In this document: positions 1-10,665 of the stretch, piece after piece
Layout: each line of letters begins with the position of its first letter
How positions within the stretch are numbered: position 1 is the first letter of the stretch
DNA from: Ignavigranum ruoffiae
GTDB taxonomy: Bacteria > Bacillota > Bacilli > Lactobacillales > Aerococcaceae
DNA: 64,000 nucleotides
NCBI RefSeq assembly: GCF_900110675.1
Contig: NZ_FOEN01000001.1
Coordinates: forward strand, 372,001 to 436,000
Direction: 5' to 3'
Position numbers and translations under genes: made by a program
Notes under the pieces: model-generated
What the model saw: the letters and a program-made list of their open reading frames with translations, nothing else
What the model was told of the DNA's origin: nothing
Databases searched by the model: none

Positions 1-57
1 GAAGTTACCAATTTGTACCCTCCATCAACCCATCAACAAGAAAAATCCACTTCTTTC

Positions 58-89
58 TAAGCCCTTGCCAACCAAATGGCAAGGGCTTA
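58..89. terminator. Bidirectional hairpin terminator candidate
   Basis: A 13-bp inverted repeat (TAAGCCCTTGCCA and its complement) surrounds a 6-nt loop. It lies about 115 nt beyond the apt stop codon. It could end the rnz-to-apt transcript or a plus-strand gene left of the window. The U-tract is weak on both sides. Positions 90-204 hold nothing I recognise. Confidence 0.6.
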
Positions 90-204
90 TTTCGTGGATC
101 AGTGAACCTTAAAGTATAGCTCAAATCATTCATTTAATAATTTACGCTAAAACACACTATCAACCAGTCTGACCAATGATAAAAATAGACTTTTCATCGC
201 CGAT

Positions 205-720
205 TTAGTATTTCATTAAGGCTTTATATTGATAGCCTTTGAGCTTGTCTTTACCATTTAAGTCGACTAACTCAATTAAGAAGGCACAACCAGCGACAAT
301 CCCACCTAATTTTTCTACGAGTTCAATGGTCGCTTTCATGGTTCCGCCAGTAGCTAATAGATCATCAATAATCAGGACTCTTTGTCCGGGTTGAATAGCA
401 TCTTTGTGAATGGCCAAAATATCAGTGCCATATTCTAAATCATATTCCACTTCTATGACTTCGCGAGGTAGTTTGCCCCGTTTTCTGACTGGAGCAAAGC
501 CAATTTCCAAAGCGTAAGCAACCGGGCAACCTACAATAAAGCCACGTGCTTCGGGTCCAGTCACAACATTTACTTGCAAATCTTTGGCATAGTCAACGAT
601 TTGTTGAGTTGCATAGGAGAAAGCTGGGCCATCCGCCATGAGTGGCGTGATATCGCGAAAGATGATACCCTCACTTGGATAATTATCAACACGGGCAACA
701 TAGTTTTTTAAATCAATCAT
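205..720 (-). CDS. apt: Adenine phosphoribosyltransferase
   Basis: Purine salvage enzyme joining adenine and PRPP to give AMP and pyrophosphate in the cytoplasm. The 171-residue protein has the family length, an N-terminal [14 protein letters not shown] segment, and the PRPP-binding motif [12 protein letters not shown] at about residues 115-126. I chose the ATG at 720 because a GGGAAGAAG ribosome binding site precedes it and typical Apt proteins begin here. The longer frame to 738 adds six atypical residues. The start overlaps the recJ stop by 8 nt, so translation is probably coupled. It is the last gene of the rnz-SDR-lapA-recJ-apt run. Confidence 0.95.
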   Translation of the reverse strand: MIDLKNYVARVDNYPSEGIIFRDITPLMADGPAFSYATQQIVDYAKDLQVNVVTGPEARGFIVGCPVAYALEIGFAPVRKRGKLPREVIEVEYDLEYGTDILAIHKDAIQPGQRVLIIDDLLATGGTMKATIELVEKLGGIVAGCAFLIELVDLNGKDKLKGYQYKALMKY

Positions 721-3058
721 TGATCTTCTTCCCTTCAAAATACTCTTTCACAACCTGCAAAGGTTGGAAATTTAATAACGCTTCAGCTTCTAGACTCGCT
801 AGGTAAGTCTGGTAACTCGGTAAAGAGAAGATATCAATCTTCTCATGCTGGCTTGGATCTATATTCTGTATCCAACCATCCTTTATTGTAACAAATCCTG
901 CTTCGAAAAACATCATAATCAAGACTTTCAATTGAATTACCGGTATATTTAAACGAGTTGATATCATCGGTAGGCTAGTCCGGATTGGATAAGCTTCTTG
1001 ACTCATCTGCCATAGATAAAATTTCTTGACACTTTGATAGGTCGGATTGCCTGCCAAATATTTAGAACCCTGATGATAACTCGCCAGAATAATCCGACGC
1101 CAAGAGTGATTTTCCAGAATTCTCTGTAAATCTTCGAGGCGCTTTGGCAACTGGAAGATGACTAAGTTTTCTAAATCTTGCCACTGAGATTCCAGAGTCT
1201 GCTCATTTAATAGTATGGCGCGACTATCAGTTAATAAATGCTCTTGATATTTAGTTAATAAAGTCTGACTAGTAAATAAATATAAAGCCTGATCGAATTG
1301 AAAGATATTCTCATCGACGGTTGAAGACCGCCAATCAATCCATTGTTGGCCACGGATCCCCAGATCTTCAATCACAATTTGAGCCTGGCTCTGGTTTCTA
1401 AATTGATTAATACTAGCCTGACCCACCAAAGAAATTTTTTGCCCCTCATTCAAAAATTCTCCTTGGTCTGCTTTATGGAAACCAATCGCTTGACCGACTG
1501 CAGACTTATCTTGATTGGTAAAATTCAATTTGAGATGTTGGCTGTCGTTGCCTAAAAACCGAACAGATTCAAGTTCAACATCCCCCAATAAAATTAACGG
1601 CTTGGCATTATCCATACCAAAGGGCCCTAATAAATTCATTTCTTGAATGAAATCCACGGTCAATTCTTCAACCCTTAATACCAGATCAATATTGATGCTT
1701 GGTGGAATAGCCAGTTGCTCTTGATAAGCTAGCATTGTCTCTTCTAAACCGGACTTAAATACTGACCAATTCGTCTCAGTCACCGTCATTCCAGCTGCCT
1801 GGGCATGTCCGCCAAAGTATTTTAAATGGGGTTCTTGTGTTTTTAAGATATTAAATAAGTGAATCGCGGCCGTACTCCGTCCACTTCCCTTATATTCTTG
1901 GCGATCTTCAAAATATTGAAAAAGCAGCACCGGTCGCTGATAAGTCTGACACAAACGTCCGGCAGCAATTCCTAAAACCCCTGCCGGCCAATTAGCATCG
2001 GCTGCAATAATAATATTTGGTAAGGCTTGCCCTTCCAGTTCGGCTTCAATCTCAGTCATAATTTGATTAACAATATCTTGCCGTTGTTGATTGGTCTTCT
2101 CCAACAAGTCAGCCAAGAGACTAGCTTCTGCTGCTTGATGAGTGGCGAGTAAATCGTAGGCCGGTCGAGGATTAGCGAGTCGGCCCATGGCATTTAAGCG
2201 TGGACCAATAATAAAGCCAATCGTCTCTTCATCTAGGTCATCAAGTTCTACCTGACCTCGCTTTAACAATTCGATGATCCCCGGTCTTTGACTGTGTTTC
2301 AATAAGCTGAGTCCACTCTTGACAATCGTTCGATTCTCATCAGTTAATGAGACCATATCGGCGATAGTTCCAATCATAGCTAATTCTAAGGCTTCGGCCG
2401 GGACCTCATCTAATAAGGCGGAAGCTAACTTCAAGGCGACCCCAGCTCCTGATAAATCAGAGAATGGATAAGTACCCTCTGGGTGACAAGGATGAATTAT
2501 TGCATAAGCTTCGGGCAACCGATCTTGGATTTGATGATGATCGGTCACAATAACATCCACTTGGGCTTCTTTGGCCAGGGCTAGTGCATCGAAGCCAGCT
2601 ACCCCATTATCACAAGTTATAATCAACTGAATACCTTGATCGATAAATGCTTGGTATCGTTCAGGATTGGGGCCATATCCATCGGCAAAACGATCGGGCA
2701 AATAGACCTCAACTCTTGCACCCAACGATTCTAAAGCTTCACTAAGAATCAGTGTGGAAGTAATCCCATCGGCATCGTAATCTCCATAAACTAAAATAGC
2801 CTCTTGTTCAATAATCGCTTGTTGAATTCGCTCCACGGCAACATCCATCTCATGAAGCAAATGAGGATCATGAAACAATTGAGGTTGAGCTTGGATAAAT
2901 TCCTTTAAGTCCGGCAGACTTTCAATCCCACGCTGAACGACTAAACGCAAAAAAGCTGGCGAAAATTGATTGCCGGCTTCTTTAAGAAATGCTTTTTGAT
3001 TGTCGGTATAATTTTGTGAAGGAAGTTGCCAATCTTTCTTCGCTAGATTGTATCTCAC
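713..3058 (-). CDS. recJ: Single-stranded-DNA-specific exonuclease RecJ
   Basis: 5'-3' single-strand DNA exonuclease of recombination and mismatch repair. The 781-residue protein carries the DHH-family motifs in order: [12 protein letters not shown] near residue 90, ITCDNG, VTDHH near 170, then the DHHA1 region, with GPRLNAMGR near 290. The C-terminal part after about residue 550 matches the extra domain usual in Firmicute RecJ. The recJ-apt order is common in Firmicutes. The frame is intact and translationally coupled to apt. Confidence 0.95.
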   Translation of the reverse strand: MRYNLAKKDWQLPSQNYTDNQKAFLKEAGNQFSPAFLRLVVQRGIESLPDLKEFIQAQPQLFHDPHLLHEMDVAVERIQQAIIEQEAILVYGDYDADGITSTLILSEALESLGARVEVYLPDRFADGYGPNPERYQAFIDQGIQLIITCDNGVAGFDALALAKEAQVDVIVTDHHQIQDRLPEAYAIIHPCHPEGTYPFSDLSGAGVALKLASALLDEVPAEALELAMIGTIADMVSLTDENRTIVKSGLSLLKHSQRPGIIELLKRGQVELDDLDEETIGFIIGPRLNAMGRLANPRPAYDLLATHQAAEASLLADLLEKTNQQRQDIVNQIMTEIEAELEGQALPNIIIAADANWPAGVLGIAAGRLCQTYQRPVLLFQYFEDRQEYKGSGRSTAAIHLFNILKTQEPHLKYFGGHAQAAGMTVTETNWSVFKSGLEETMLAYQEQLAIPPSINIDLVLRVEELTVDFIQEMNLLGPFGMDNAKPLILLGDVELESVRFLGNDSQHLKLNFTNQDKSAVGQAIGFHKADQGEFLNEGQKISLVGQASINQFRNQSQAQIVIEDLGIRGQQWIDWRSSTVDENIFQFDQALYLFTSQTLLTKYQEHLLTDSRAILLNEQTLESQWQDLENLVIFQLPKRLEDLQRILENHSWRRIILASYHQGSKYLAGNPTYQSVKKFYLWQMSQEAYPIRTSLPMISTRLNIPVIQLKVLIMMFFEAGFVTIKDGWIQNIDPSQHEKIDIFSLPSYQTYLASLEAEALLNFQPLQVVKEYFEGKKIND

Positions 3059-3077
3059 TCAGAGACCTCCTTCTTGA

Positions 3078-3539
3078 CTAAAGTTTTTGATCCGTTACAT
3101 ATGAATTATCCTCTTCAGCCAGAGACGGGTCGTCGGATTGACTTGCTTCATGATGATTAAAATCCGTTTCTGTTGTATGGCTTTCAACACTTTCTGGTTC
3201 ATAAGTAGCAATGTGACGTTGCTGCTCAATCTCTTCACGGAGTTGACGGATTTGTGCATCTTTTTCATTTAGGTTTTCTTGATGAGTCCGTTTCAAGCTG
3301 TCAAGTTCTTTATTCAAGCTGGTATTATCTTTACGGTTGGACTGGATAGCCGCCATGGAAGTCAATAAGCCAACAATCACTCCCACAAGTAGACTAAATA
3401 AAATCACCAACACTAAAGGAACTTGAAAATTCACTACAAATAAATCAACTAGAACGGCGCGGGTATTTTGTAAGGCAAAGACCACCACTAAAATTAAAGC
3501 AATAATCATGGTAATCACTTTCCATTGTTCTTTCATCAC
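3078..3539 (-). CDS. LapA-domain (DUF1049) membrane protein
   Basis: Small protein of 153 residues with two hydrophobic segments near the N terminus (about residues 8-28 and 40-64) and a charged, coiled-coil-like tail rich in E, Q and K. The 'ALQNTRAVLVDLFV' stretch between the helices is typical of lipopolysaccharide-assembly-protein-A (LapA/DUF1049) domains. In Gram-positives this family has no settled role. It lies 19 nt upstream of recJ, probably in one operon. The C-terminal 40 residues are acidic and low-complexity. Confidence 0.8.
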   Translation of the reverse strand: MMKEQWKVITMIIALILVVVFALQNTRAVLVDLFVVNFQVPLVLVILFSLLVGVIVGLLTSMAAIQSNRKDNTSLNKELDSLKRTHQENLNEKDAQIRQLREEIEQQRHIATYEPESVESHTTETDFNHHEASQSDDPSLAEEDNSYVTDQKL

Positions 3540-3620
3540 AAATCCTCCTTAAAATTTAAAATCTCATTGGACACGAAGTCACCAAAGTTGGGAAATAGCT
3601 TATAGCATAGATGCAACAGA

Positions 3621-4334
3621 TTAAAGTAGCAAGGCAGGGTAATCTCTCTTAGCTTTTCTTGCACAGAGATTGTCAATTACTTTTTTGCTTACGTATTGGG
3701 GAGAAATCAAGAATCGTTTCACTTTTTGATAATAGGTGATTAATTCTGGACTGGTCGCGAAAAAAGGCGTCGCTACGGGCCCAGGGTTGACCACCGTCAC
3801 AGAAATCCCCTTTCGCTTCAATTCTAAGCGTAGACTATTTGCATAACCAATTATAGCAAATTTACTAGCAGAATACACGTTAGATCTCATCGTCGCCATC
3901 TGCCCAGCCACTGAAGCGATTATGGTAATCTGGCCAAATCCCTGGTCTACCATCCTTTGTGCCAGGCGAGTGGTTAGATACATGGTCCCTAAAGTGTTCA
4001 CCTTAAACATGGCCATCATTTCTTGATATGTAAATTCAGTCGCCAATTTGAACTGACCATAACCCGCACAGGCAATCAGCGCATCGATTCGCTGAAAAGA
4101 TGAATCAATGTCTTCAATGAACTGATCGATTTGTTCAGCCTGGCTCAAGTCGTATCGATAAGGCCAGGCTTTAGTAGGCGTTGTTTGCTGAATGGTTGCC
4201 ACTACATCCATTAAGCGTTGTTGGTTACGACCTACTAAAATCAAGTCATATTTACCCTGCTGGGCTAAATCTAAAGCAATTTGCCGGCCAATCCCGCTGG
4301 AAGCTCCAGTAATGATGATGACAGAATTTTGCAT
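3621..4334 (-). CDS. Short-chain dehydrogenase/reductase (SDR)
   Basis: Classical SDR oxidoreductase of 237 residues. The NAD(P)-binding TGASSGIGRQ motif is at residues 9-18, the structural motif reads CAGYG in place of NAGxG, the catalytic Ser lies in the IIASVAGQ strand, and the catalytic YSASK is near residue 155. The substrate cannot be inferred. The gene sits 8 nt downstream of rnz, an arrangement I recall in other Lactobacillales. About 80 nt separate it from lapA. Confidence 0.85.
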   Translation of the reverse strand: MQNSVIIITGASSGIGRQIALDLAQQGKYDLILVGRNQQRLMDVVATIQQTTPTKAWPYRYDLSQAEQIDQFIEDIDSSFQRIDALIACAGYGQFKLATEFTYQEMMAMFKVNTLGTMYLTTRLAQRMVDQGFGQITIIASVAGQMATMRSNVYSASKFAIIGYANSLRLELKRKGISVTVVNPGPVATPFFATSPELITYYQKVKRFLISPQYVSKKVIDNLCARKAKRDYPALLL

Positions 4335-4342
4335 GGTTCCAC

Positions 4343-5272
4343 CTATCCTTTGATTGAAATCTGGTCGAAATCGTTCACCACTTTGACCGAAGCGAATGTC
4401 TTTCCAGCTTCAGCCTGTAATTGTTGAATATCTTGACCTAAATAACGGGCGGAAATATGGTTGAGTAATAAATGTTTCACTTGTGCTTGTTTGGCAATAT
4501 TCGCAGCTTGTTGGCTAGTAGAATGATAATATTGATGAGCCATTTTATGTTCATTGGCACGATGTGTCGCTTCATGTACCAAGCAATCTGCCTGCTTAGC
4601 TAGAATGACACTGTTAGAACAAGGACGACTGTCGCCTAGAATTGATACAATCCGCCCCGCTTTTTTCGGTCCAATAAAATCCTTACCATCAAGGATTTGA
4701 CCATCTGGCAGCTGAACTTGCTTTCCTTGCTTGAGTTGGCCCAATAGAGGTCCATTTGGCACCTGATACTTAGCTAACTTATCCATTAATAGTTGCCCTG
4801 GTTGATCTGGTTCAATGACTCTAAACCCAAAAGATAAAGTACCATGATCCAGTGGTAAATATTCCATCGTCCAGTGACCATTGAGTTGAAGTTTACCCCC
4901 TTGAGGATCAAGCTCGACTATTTTCAAAGGATACAAGAGTTTGCTTTTTGAGAATTTCAAACTCGATTGAATATAATTTCTTAAGCCTGGCGGACCAAAT
5001 ACTGTCAAGTCTTCTCGTTCAGCTATTTGAAAAGACCGACTAGATAAGAAACCAGGCAGTCCAAAGATATGATCTCCATGGAGATGACTAATAAAAACTT
5101 TACGAATTTTACGAGGTTTTAGACTCGTCTTTAAGATTTGATGTTGGGTTGCTTCACCACAATCAAATAACCAAATCTCATTTAATTCATCTAATAGTTT
5201 CAAGGCAAGTGAGCTGACATTTCTTCCCTTACTAGGAAGTCCGGCTCCAGTTCCTAAAAATAAAAGTTCCAT
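4343..5272 (-). CDS. rnz: Ribonuclease Z (tRNA 3' endonuclease)
   Basis: Metallo-beta-lactamase-fold nuclease that cuts the 3' trailer from tRNA precursors lacking an encoded CCA. The 309 residues match bacterial RNase Z length. The Zn-binding HLHGDHIFGLPG motif lies near residue 64, followed by later conserved blocks LVHEATH and LLLNHISARY. The start ATG at 5272 follows an AGAGGCATGCT leader. It appears to be first in the operon, because an extended -10 promoter lies directly upstream. Confidence 0.93.
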   Translation of the reverse strand: MELLFLGTGAGLPSKGRNVSSLALKLLDELNEIWLFDCGEATQHQILKTSLKPRKIRKVFISHLHGDHIFGLPGFLSSRSFQIAEREDLTVFGPPGLRNYIQSSLKFSKSKLLYPLKIVELDPQGGKLQLNGHWTMEYLPLDHGTLSFGFRVIEPDQPGQLLMDKLAKYQVPNGPLLGQLKQGKQVQLPDGQILDGKDFIGPKKAGRIVSILGDSRPCSNSVILAKQADCLVHEATHRANEHKMAHQYYHSTSQQAANIAKQAQVKHLLLNHISARYLGQDIQQLQAEAGKTFASVKVVNDFDQISIKG

Positions 5273-5296
5273 AGCATGCCTCTTTTCTTCACGATT

Positions 5297-5305
5297 ATTA
5301 TAACA
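5297..5305 (-). promoter_or_regulatory. Extended -10 promoter for rnz operon
   Basis: The minus strand reads TGTTATAAT, a perfect -10 with the TG extension. It lies about 25 nt upstream of the rnz ATG. No good -35 hexamer is present. Confidence 0.5.
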
Positions 5306-5321
5306 AATATTTTACCATTGA

Positions 5322-5387
5322 AATAAAAAAATGTTCAAGACAACTAAATTCATTACAGGAATCTTCCAAATTTAGTTGCCTGAACAT
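5322..5387 (-). terminator. Terminator of the glyQ-glyS-obgE-oatA run
   Basis: A long hairpin (ATGTTCA plus CAACTAAATT arms with a small internal bulge) is followed on the minus strand by seven T. It begins 12 nt beyond the stop codon of the acyltransferase gene. Confidence 0.8.
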
Positions 5388-5398
5388 GGTATGAGTTC

Positions 5399-7252
5399 TT
5401 ATTCATTTCTTAAACGATAGACTTCTTGGGCGATAAATTTGGCAAATTCTTTAGCTCCATCAACATTAGGATGGGTTAAATCATCATAAAACCATTCATC
5501 GTGATCATTTGAATAAGATTTCCAGTCAATAACGTTCACATTACCGAACCGTTGAGCGGCAGCAAAGAGTTGATTATTGGCATCTGTTTCCCAAGGTTTA
5601 TCAACTTTAGCGGTCACAAAGAAAATTGACCGATCGCTACCAATCGCTTCAATATAATCATTCAACTGGCCTTCCGTAAAGGTCCCGTTGGACCCTAAAA
5701 TTGTCACTACAACTGGTTTAACCATCTGTTCTGATTGTAACCAACGAACATGATCTACCGTTAAGTATAGCTGCCGGCCCACTTCGCCATCGACACTGGC
5801 TTTAGGGAAAATCTTCTCGATATCCTCGGTCGCACTTAATAAGACCGAATCACCAATAAAGGAAACATCTAAACCATTAGCATATAATAGTTCTTGTTGA
5901 TTTAAACCTTCAATATTATTAATAACTTTCTCTTGTTGACTCTCTTCTGTCTGAGTTTTTTTGGCGATTTCTTGATTTTTCTCAATGACTTCTTGAATCT
6001 GTTTAGCCGTGTCATTCTTGGCTTCGGGAGCTAGGATCCCACCGATTAAACTTAAGGCCAACAAGACAATATAGCTGCCACTGATGATCTTTAATGGCAG
6101 ATAACGACCGGTGGCTTGGCGCAGATAACGAAATTGTTCTTGAGCTTTCTTTAAATTGAAATCTTGGCCAACAGGTAAACTAATCTTCTTCTGTTCAAAG
6201 ATTTGATAGCTAACCTCACTTAAGACTAATAATAGAACCATCTGCACAGTAATCAACAGATTTAAATTCTTGGTCAAGCTAGCTGATAAAGATGGCACAA
6301 TTAAATAAATTGGGTAATACCAGAGATAAATTGAATAGGAACGTTTACCTAAATAGGTCAACAAGGGAAAACTTAACAGCTTATTAATGATGGTTTGGGG
6401 ATGCAAACTTGTAATCACTAAAACGGCAGAAACAATGGTAAATAAAGTCATACCAAAGTTATAAGCAAATGGCATGGTCCCATACATAAACTTGGCCATT
6501 AAAAATAATAAAAGAAAAGCAACGATAGATATCCCATTAAAAATTAATTTATATCTTGGACTCAAAGGTTTCGCTTTAAGTTTCGGTGGCAAGATTAAGC
6601 CAATCACGCCACCAAAAGTATAGGCAAATCCTCGAGTGACCAAACTATAATAAACATGGGTAGGATCTTGGCCTTCCTTATACCAATAAGCCATCATAAT
6701 CATCGACAAAATCGAGATAATTAAAAGGAAGTTGGCCGCGATTGATGGTTTTTTGTGCCAGGTGTAGAACACGGTAATCAATAACGGTGTCAGAAAGATT
6801 AATTGGCCAAGTAAAGATACATACCAAAGATGGGTAAAGGCTGAAGGATTGGCAGCTTGCACGAAATACGATTGTTCATTAATGATTTGAAAGTAATTAT
6901 TTAGAAAAACTAAGCTCGATAAAGCCATATTTCTCAAGTTAAATAAATAGTCACGGGCAAAGACCAAAATGAAAGGGATGGTCGTGATAATCATCGCCAA
7001 CATTGGGAAAAAGAGCCGGTTTAGACGTCTTTTGAAGTATTCCAAATAGGAGAAACTTTCATTTCTCAACATTTTTAAATAAAAGTAGCGGAAATTAAAG
7101 AATCCAGCAATCAGCAAGAAGGTATTTACCGCTAGAAAGCCCCCTGGCAAAATATGTTGAAAGAAATAATAAAAGATGATCATCAGGATGGCTAAGCCTT
7201 TTAAGCCATCAAAGATTTTGAGTCTTTTACCAGATTTATTGCTAACATTCAT
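5399..7252 (-). CDS. OatA-like acyltransferase-3/SGNH fusion protein
   Basis: Membrane protein of 617 residues. About ten or eleven hydrophobic segments form an Acyltransferase-3 domain (residues 10-400), and an extracytoplasmic SGNH esterase-like domain follows (about 463-617). This is the architecture of peptidoglycan O-acetyltransferases OatA/Adr. The SGNH blocks are intact: GDS at 467-469, GSNG at 520-523, and DLTH ending at H594. In the membrane domain, the R-X10-H motif expected near the N terminus reads K18-X10-Y29, although the surroundings (FFQHILPGGFLAVNTF) align with Adr. Wall O-acetylation is therefore likely but not certain. It lies 13 nt downstream of obgE. Confidence 0.8.
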   Translation of the reverse strand: MNVSNKSGKRLKIFDGLKGLAILMIIFYYFFQHILPGGFLAVNTFLLIAGFFNFRYFYLKMLRNESFSYLEYFKRRLNRLFFPMLAMIITTIPFILVFARDYLFNLRNMALSSLVFLNNYFQIINEQSYFVQAANPSAFTHLWYVSLLGQLIFLTPLLITVFYTWHKKPSIAANFLLIISILSMIMMAYWYKEGQDPTHVYYSLVTRGFAYTFGGVIGLILPPKLKAKPLSPRYKLIFNGISIVAFLLLFLMAKFMYGTMPFAYNFGMTLFTIVSAVLVITSLHPQTIINKLLSFPLLTYLGKRSYSIYLWYYPIYLIVPSLSASLTKNLNLLITVQMVLLLVLSEVSYQIFEQKKISLPVGQDFNLKKAQEQFRYLRQATGRYLPLKIISGSYIVLLALSLIGGILAPEAKNDTAKQIQEVIEKNQEIAKKTQTEESQQEKVINNIEGLNQQELLYANGLDVSFIGDSVLLSATEDIEKIFPKASVDGEVGRQLYLTVDHVRWLQSEQMVKPVVVTILGSNGTFTEGQLNDYIEAIGSDRSIFFVTAKVDKPWETDANNQLFAAAQRFGNVNVIDWKSYSNDHDEWFYDDLTHPNVDGAKEFAKFIAQEVYRLRNE

Positions 7253-7265
7253 GATATATTCTCAC

Positions 7266-8576
7266 CTAATCCATAAATTCAAATTGGAAACCTGAAATTT
7301 CAACCAGATCTCCGCTTTGGGCACCCTTGTCCCGCAAGGCTTGGTCAATTCCCATCGACCGCATTTGACGAGCAAATCGCTGCAGGCTTTCATCATGGGC
7401 AGTATTGGTCATGGCAAATAATTTCTCGATCTTCTCGCCACGAATCACAAAATAGTCGCCATCTAAACGGTCAATGGTAAACTTTGCTGTCTCATCGGCT
7501 AAGGTAAAGGTCTTATGATCTTCGATAGTCGCTTCTTCTAGTGGGATAAATTCACTTGTCTGCAGGACTTGATAGGTGCGCTCCATTAGCGCTTGTATCC
7601 CTTTATTCTGCCAAGCAGAAATCTCAAAAATTTCGGGCATATTATCCTTTTGGTCCTGATAAATGGTCGCTAAGGACTGCTTGAAGCTAGCTAAATTCTC
7701 TTGCGAATCAGCCTCATCCATTTTGTTAGCGACAATAATCATTGGTCTTAATAATAGACGGTCATTATAAGCCTGTAATTCAGTCATAATCTGTTGGAAA
7801 TCAGCAAAGGGATCGCGTCCATGTTGAGCGGACATATCAACGACATGTAGCAAGACTTTCGTTCGTTCAATATGTTTCAGGAAATCAATGCCTAGACCCA
7901 CCCCTTCTGAGGCGCCTTCAATCAATCCGGGCATATCCGCTACTACAAATTCACGGTCGACGGACAATTTTACAACCCCTAAATTAGGACTTAAGGTCGT
8001 AAATTGGTATTCGGCAATTTTAGGTTTAGCATTGGAGATGACCGACAATAAGGTTGATTTACCCACACTTGGATATCCGATTAAAGCGACATCGGCCAGT
8101 ACCTTCAATTCTAACTGTAAATCAAATTCTTCGCCGGGTTCACCATTCTCCGCAATCGATGGTGCCGGATTCTTATGAGTTGCAAAACGAATATTACCTC
8201 GGCCTCCTCGGCCGCCTTTGGCCACGACGACTTCTTGTCCATGATGAACCATATCCGCAATGACTTCTTCACTGTCCGCCAATCGAATAATGGTTCCAGG
8301 AGGAACTTTCACATATAAATCATCAGCAGCCGCACCGTATTTACTCTTGCTCATTCCATTTTGGCCGGATGCCGCTTTAAAGTGACGATTATATCTAAAG
8401 TCCATGAGAGTATGAAGACCCTCATCGACAACGAAAATAACTGAGCCGCCTCGACCGCCATCGCCCCCAGCTGGCCCTCCATCGGGAACATATTTTTCCC
8501 GCCGAAAAGCCACCATGCCATCGCCGCCTTTGCCCGCTTTTACATTTATCGTTGCATAATCTAGAAAAGATGACAT
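7266..8576 (-). CDS. obgE: Obg family GTPase (ribosome assembly)
   Basis: Essential GTPase linked to large-subunit assembly and the stringent response. The 436-residue protein shows the Gly-rich OBG domain (residues 1-158), a G domain with [19 protein letters not shown] and NKMD, and the C-terminal OCT domain ([18 protein letters not shown]) found in Firmicute Obg. It starts at ATG 8576 behind AAGGAG, 35 nt downstream of glyS. Confidence 0.96.
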   Translation of the reverse strand: MSSFLDYATINVKAGKGGDGMVAFRREKYVPDGGPAGGDGGRGGSVIFVVDEGLHTLMDFRYNRHFKAASGQNGMSKSKYGAAADDLYVKVPPGTIIRLADSEEVIADMVHHGQEVVVAKGGRGGRGNIRFATHKNPAPSIAENGEPGEEFDLQLELKVLADVALIGYPSVGKSTLLSVISNAKPKIAEYQFTTLSPNLGVVKLSVDREFVVADMPGLIEGASEGVGLGIDFLKHIERTKVLLHVVDMSAQHGRDPFADFQQIMTELQAYNDRLLLRPMIIVANKMDEADSQENLASFKQSLATIYQDQKDNMPEIFEISAWQNKGIQALMERTYQVLQTSEFIPLEEATIEDHKTFTLADETAKFTIDRLDGDYFVIRGEKIEKLFAMTNTAHDESLQRFARQMRSMGIDQALRDKGAQSGDLVEISGFQFEFMD

Positions 8577-8611
8577 TGCTTGGCTCCTTTCTTTAATCTA
8601 TCTATTTGAAA

Positions 8612-10663
8612 TTAAAACTTGCTAATTAGTCGCGTTGGATCAAAGACACTTAGAATATAGTGTGATAAGTGACCCATGGTTTGAAGTCGATTCTCTCTAA
8701 TGACAGGATCTTCATGATTGACCATATTTTCTTCAAAATAGGTCGCAATCATTGGACTGGCTTGAGCCATTAAATTAATAAAATCAACAACTGTTTTAGT
8801 CGATTTTACCATATTCAGCCATTCAATCAATTGAAATTCAGATTTAGATTGTAAGGCCTCTTTTTGTATCACTTTTAACTCATCGATATCTCGGCCTAAG
8901 TTAACAATCCGGCTGATATTCTCTACCATTTGTCGATAGTCTTGGGCTGCTTGATTCTTGAAAGTCTGCAAGTGTCGTGCAGTTTGAGTCATCTCTAACA
9001 AATTTAACTTAGGTTGAGCTGTGATGGCTTCGATAATATCATGGTCAATATCTTCTTTAGTCATTAATTGAGCAAAGCGAGCTTGATGGAATTCTTTAAG
9101 AGCTTGAATCAATGATTCTGAATTCTCTGCTTTGTCACCGGCCAATTTATCGAATAATTCAACTAAATCAAAATCCCACTGACGATCTAAAATAATTTCA
9201 ACAACACCCATGGCTTGACGTCGTAAGGCATAGGGATCATTAGATCCGGTTGGAATGAGACTCACATTAAAGTATTGGAATAATGAATCTAATTTATCAG
9301 CTAAAGCAATTAAGGCACCAGCTAGACTTTCAGGCAAAGCGCCCCCACTATGGTCGGGGTAATATTGGCTACCAATAGCTTGAGCAACTTCTTGACTTTC
9401 ACCATAATGCTCCGCATAAACTTGTCCCATGTGGCCTTGGAGTTCAGAAAACTCGTCCACAATATAAGTCATCAAATCAAATTTATAGATTTGACTGGCT
9501 CGTTGAGCAACGATGAATTCCTGGTCGTCTAAATTAGGAATTAATTCGTCTAATAAATTAAGAATCTTACCAACCCGACTTTGTTTTTCTGCATAGGTGC
9601 CTAACTTATAATGTTCTTTCACTTGACTCAATTGTTCAAGATAGAAATGCAAAGGTCGTTTCAAATCTTCTTGATAGAAGAATAAAGCATCTTCTAAGCG
9701 AGCACGTAAAACTTTTAAATTTCCTTGGCGTACATTATCTAAATAATTGCTATCGCCGTTTCTAACTGAAATAAAATAAGGCAATAAATCTTTACTTGCT
9801 TGATCTTGGACGTAGAAATACCGTTGATGGTCGCGCATGGCCGTAATTAAGATCATCGCCGGAATTTCTAAGTACTTGTCGTCGAATTGACCAGCAAAAG
9901 CGGTCGGCCATTCAACAATGGCCGTCACTTCTTCCAATAACCCTTGATCAATTGGAACCACCCATTGATTTTCTTGCTCAATATCTGCAATTTGCTGGCG
10001 GATGATTGCCTGGCGTTGGTTAAAATCGGCAATCACATTGTGTTGCTCAAGTAAATTCTCATAATGATCAGCCTGGTCAATAATAACGTCCCCGGCTAAG
10101 AAACGATGGCCTCGACTCGCCCGGCCTGCTCGAATATTTAGAAATTCAAAAGGAATAATGTCTTCATCTAATAATGAAACCAACCAATGGACCGGCCGAA
10201 TAAAGGCAGTCTCAATCTGGTTCCAGCGCATAGACACTGGAAAGGTCATCGCCGACAAAACTTGATCAACTTTGGCTAGAATTTCATTAGCCATTTGACC
10301 TACAATATGCTTCTCAACGAAAATATATTCTTGACCCTTCACCGATTCAATGACAATATCCTCAACTTCAGCGCCTTGGCCTTTAAGAAAGCCTAAGGCA
10401 GCCCGAGACCAATTACCTTGGTCATCTTTCGCGATTTTTAAAGAAGGTCCTTTAGCCTTTTCGAAGCGATCTGCTTGCTTGGCGGCCACATCTTCGACTA
10501 AGATTGCTAGCCGTCTTGGCGTTGCATACTGGCGAATATTTGCATAAGCCAGTTGCTCTTCATTCAAAAAATTGGCCATCCGTTCAGCTAATTGATTACT
10601 CAAGTCTTTCAAAAATCTAGCCGGGATTTCTTCCAACCCAATCTCTAATAAATAATTGGCCAT
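8612..10663 (-). CDS. glyS: Glycyl-tRNA synthetase beta subunit
   Basis: Beta subunit of the alpha2-beta2 bacterial glycyl-tRNA synthetase. It supplies tRNA recognition for charging tRNA-Gly. The 683-residue protein starts with the family signature YLLEIGLEEIPARFL, contains the HD-like region (YPDHSGGALPESLAGALIALADKLDSL segment around residue 435), and ends in an anticodon-binding helical region. It lies two nucleotides downstream of glyQ and is expected to share the T-box leader. Confidence 0.96.
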   Translation of the reverse strand: MANYLLEIGLEEIPARFLKDLSNQLAERMANFLNEEQLAYANIRQYATPRRLAILVEDVAAKQADRFEKAKGPSLKIAKDDQGNWSRAALGFLKGQGAEVEDIVIESVKGQEYIFVEKHIVGQMANEILAKVDQVLSAMTFPVSMRWNQIETAFIRPVHWLVSLLDEDIIPFEFLNIRAGRASRGHRFLAGDVIIDQADHYENLLEQHNVIADFNQRQAIIRQQIADIEQENQWVVPIDQGLLEEVTAIVEWPTAFAGQFDDKYLEIPAMILITAMRDHQRYFYVQDQASKDLLPYFISVRNGDSNYLDNVRQGNLKVLRARLEDALFFYQEDLKRPLHFYLEQLSQVKEHYKLGTYAEKQSRVGKILNLLDELIPNLDDQEFIVAQRASQIYKFDLMTYIVDEFSELQGHMGQVYAEHYGESQEVAQAIGSQYYPDHSGGALPESLAGALIALADKLDSLFQYFNVSLIPTGSNDPYALRRQAMGVVEIILDRQWDFDLVELFDKLAGDKAENSESLIQALKEFHQARFAQLMTKEDIDHDIIEAITAQPKLNLLEMTQTARHLQTFKNQAAQDYRQMVENISRIVNLGRDIDELKVIQKEALQSKSEFQLIEWLNMVKSTKTVVDFINLMAQASPMIATYFEENMVNHEDPVIRENRLQTMGHLSHYILSVFDPTRLISKF

Positions 10664-10665
10664 AA

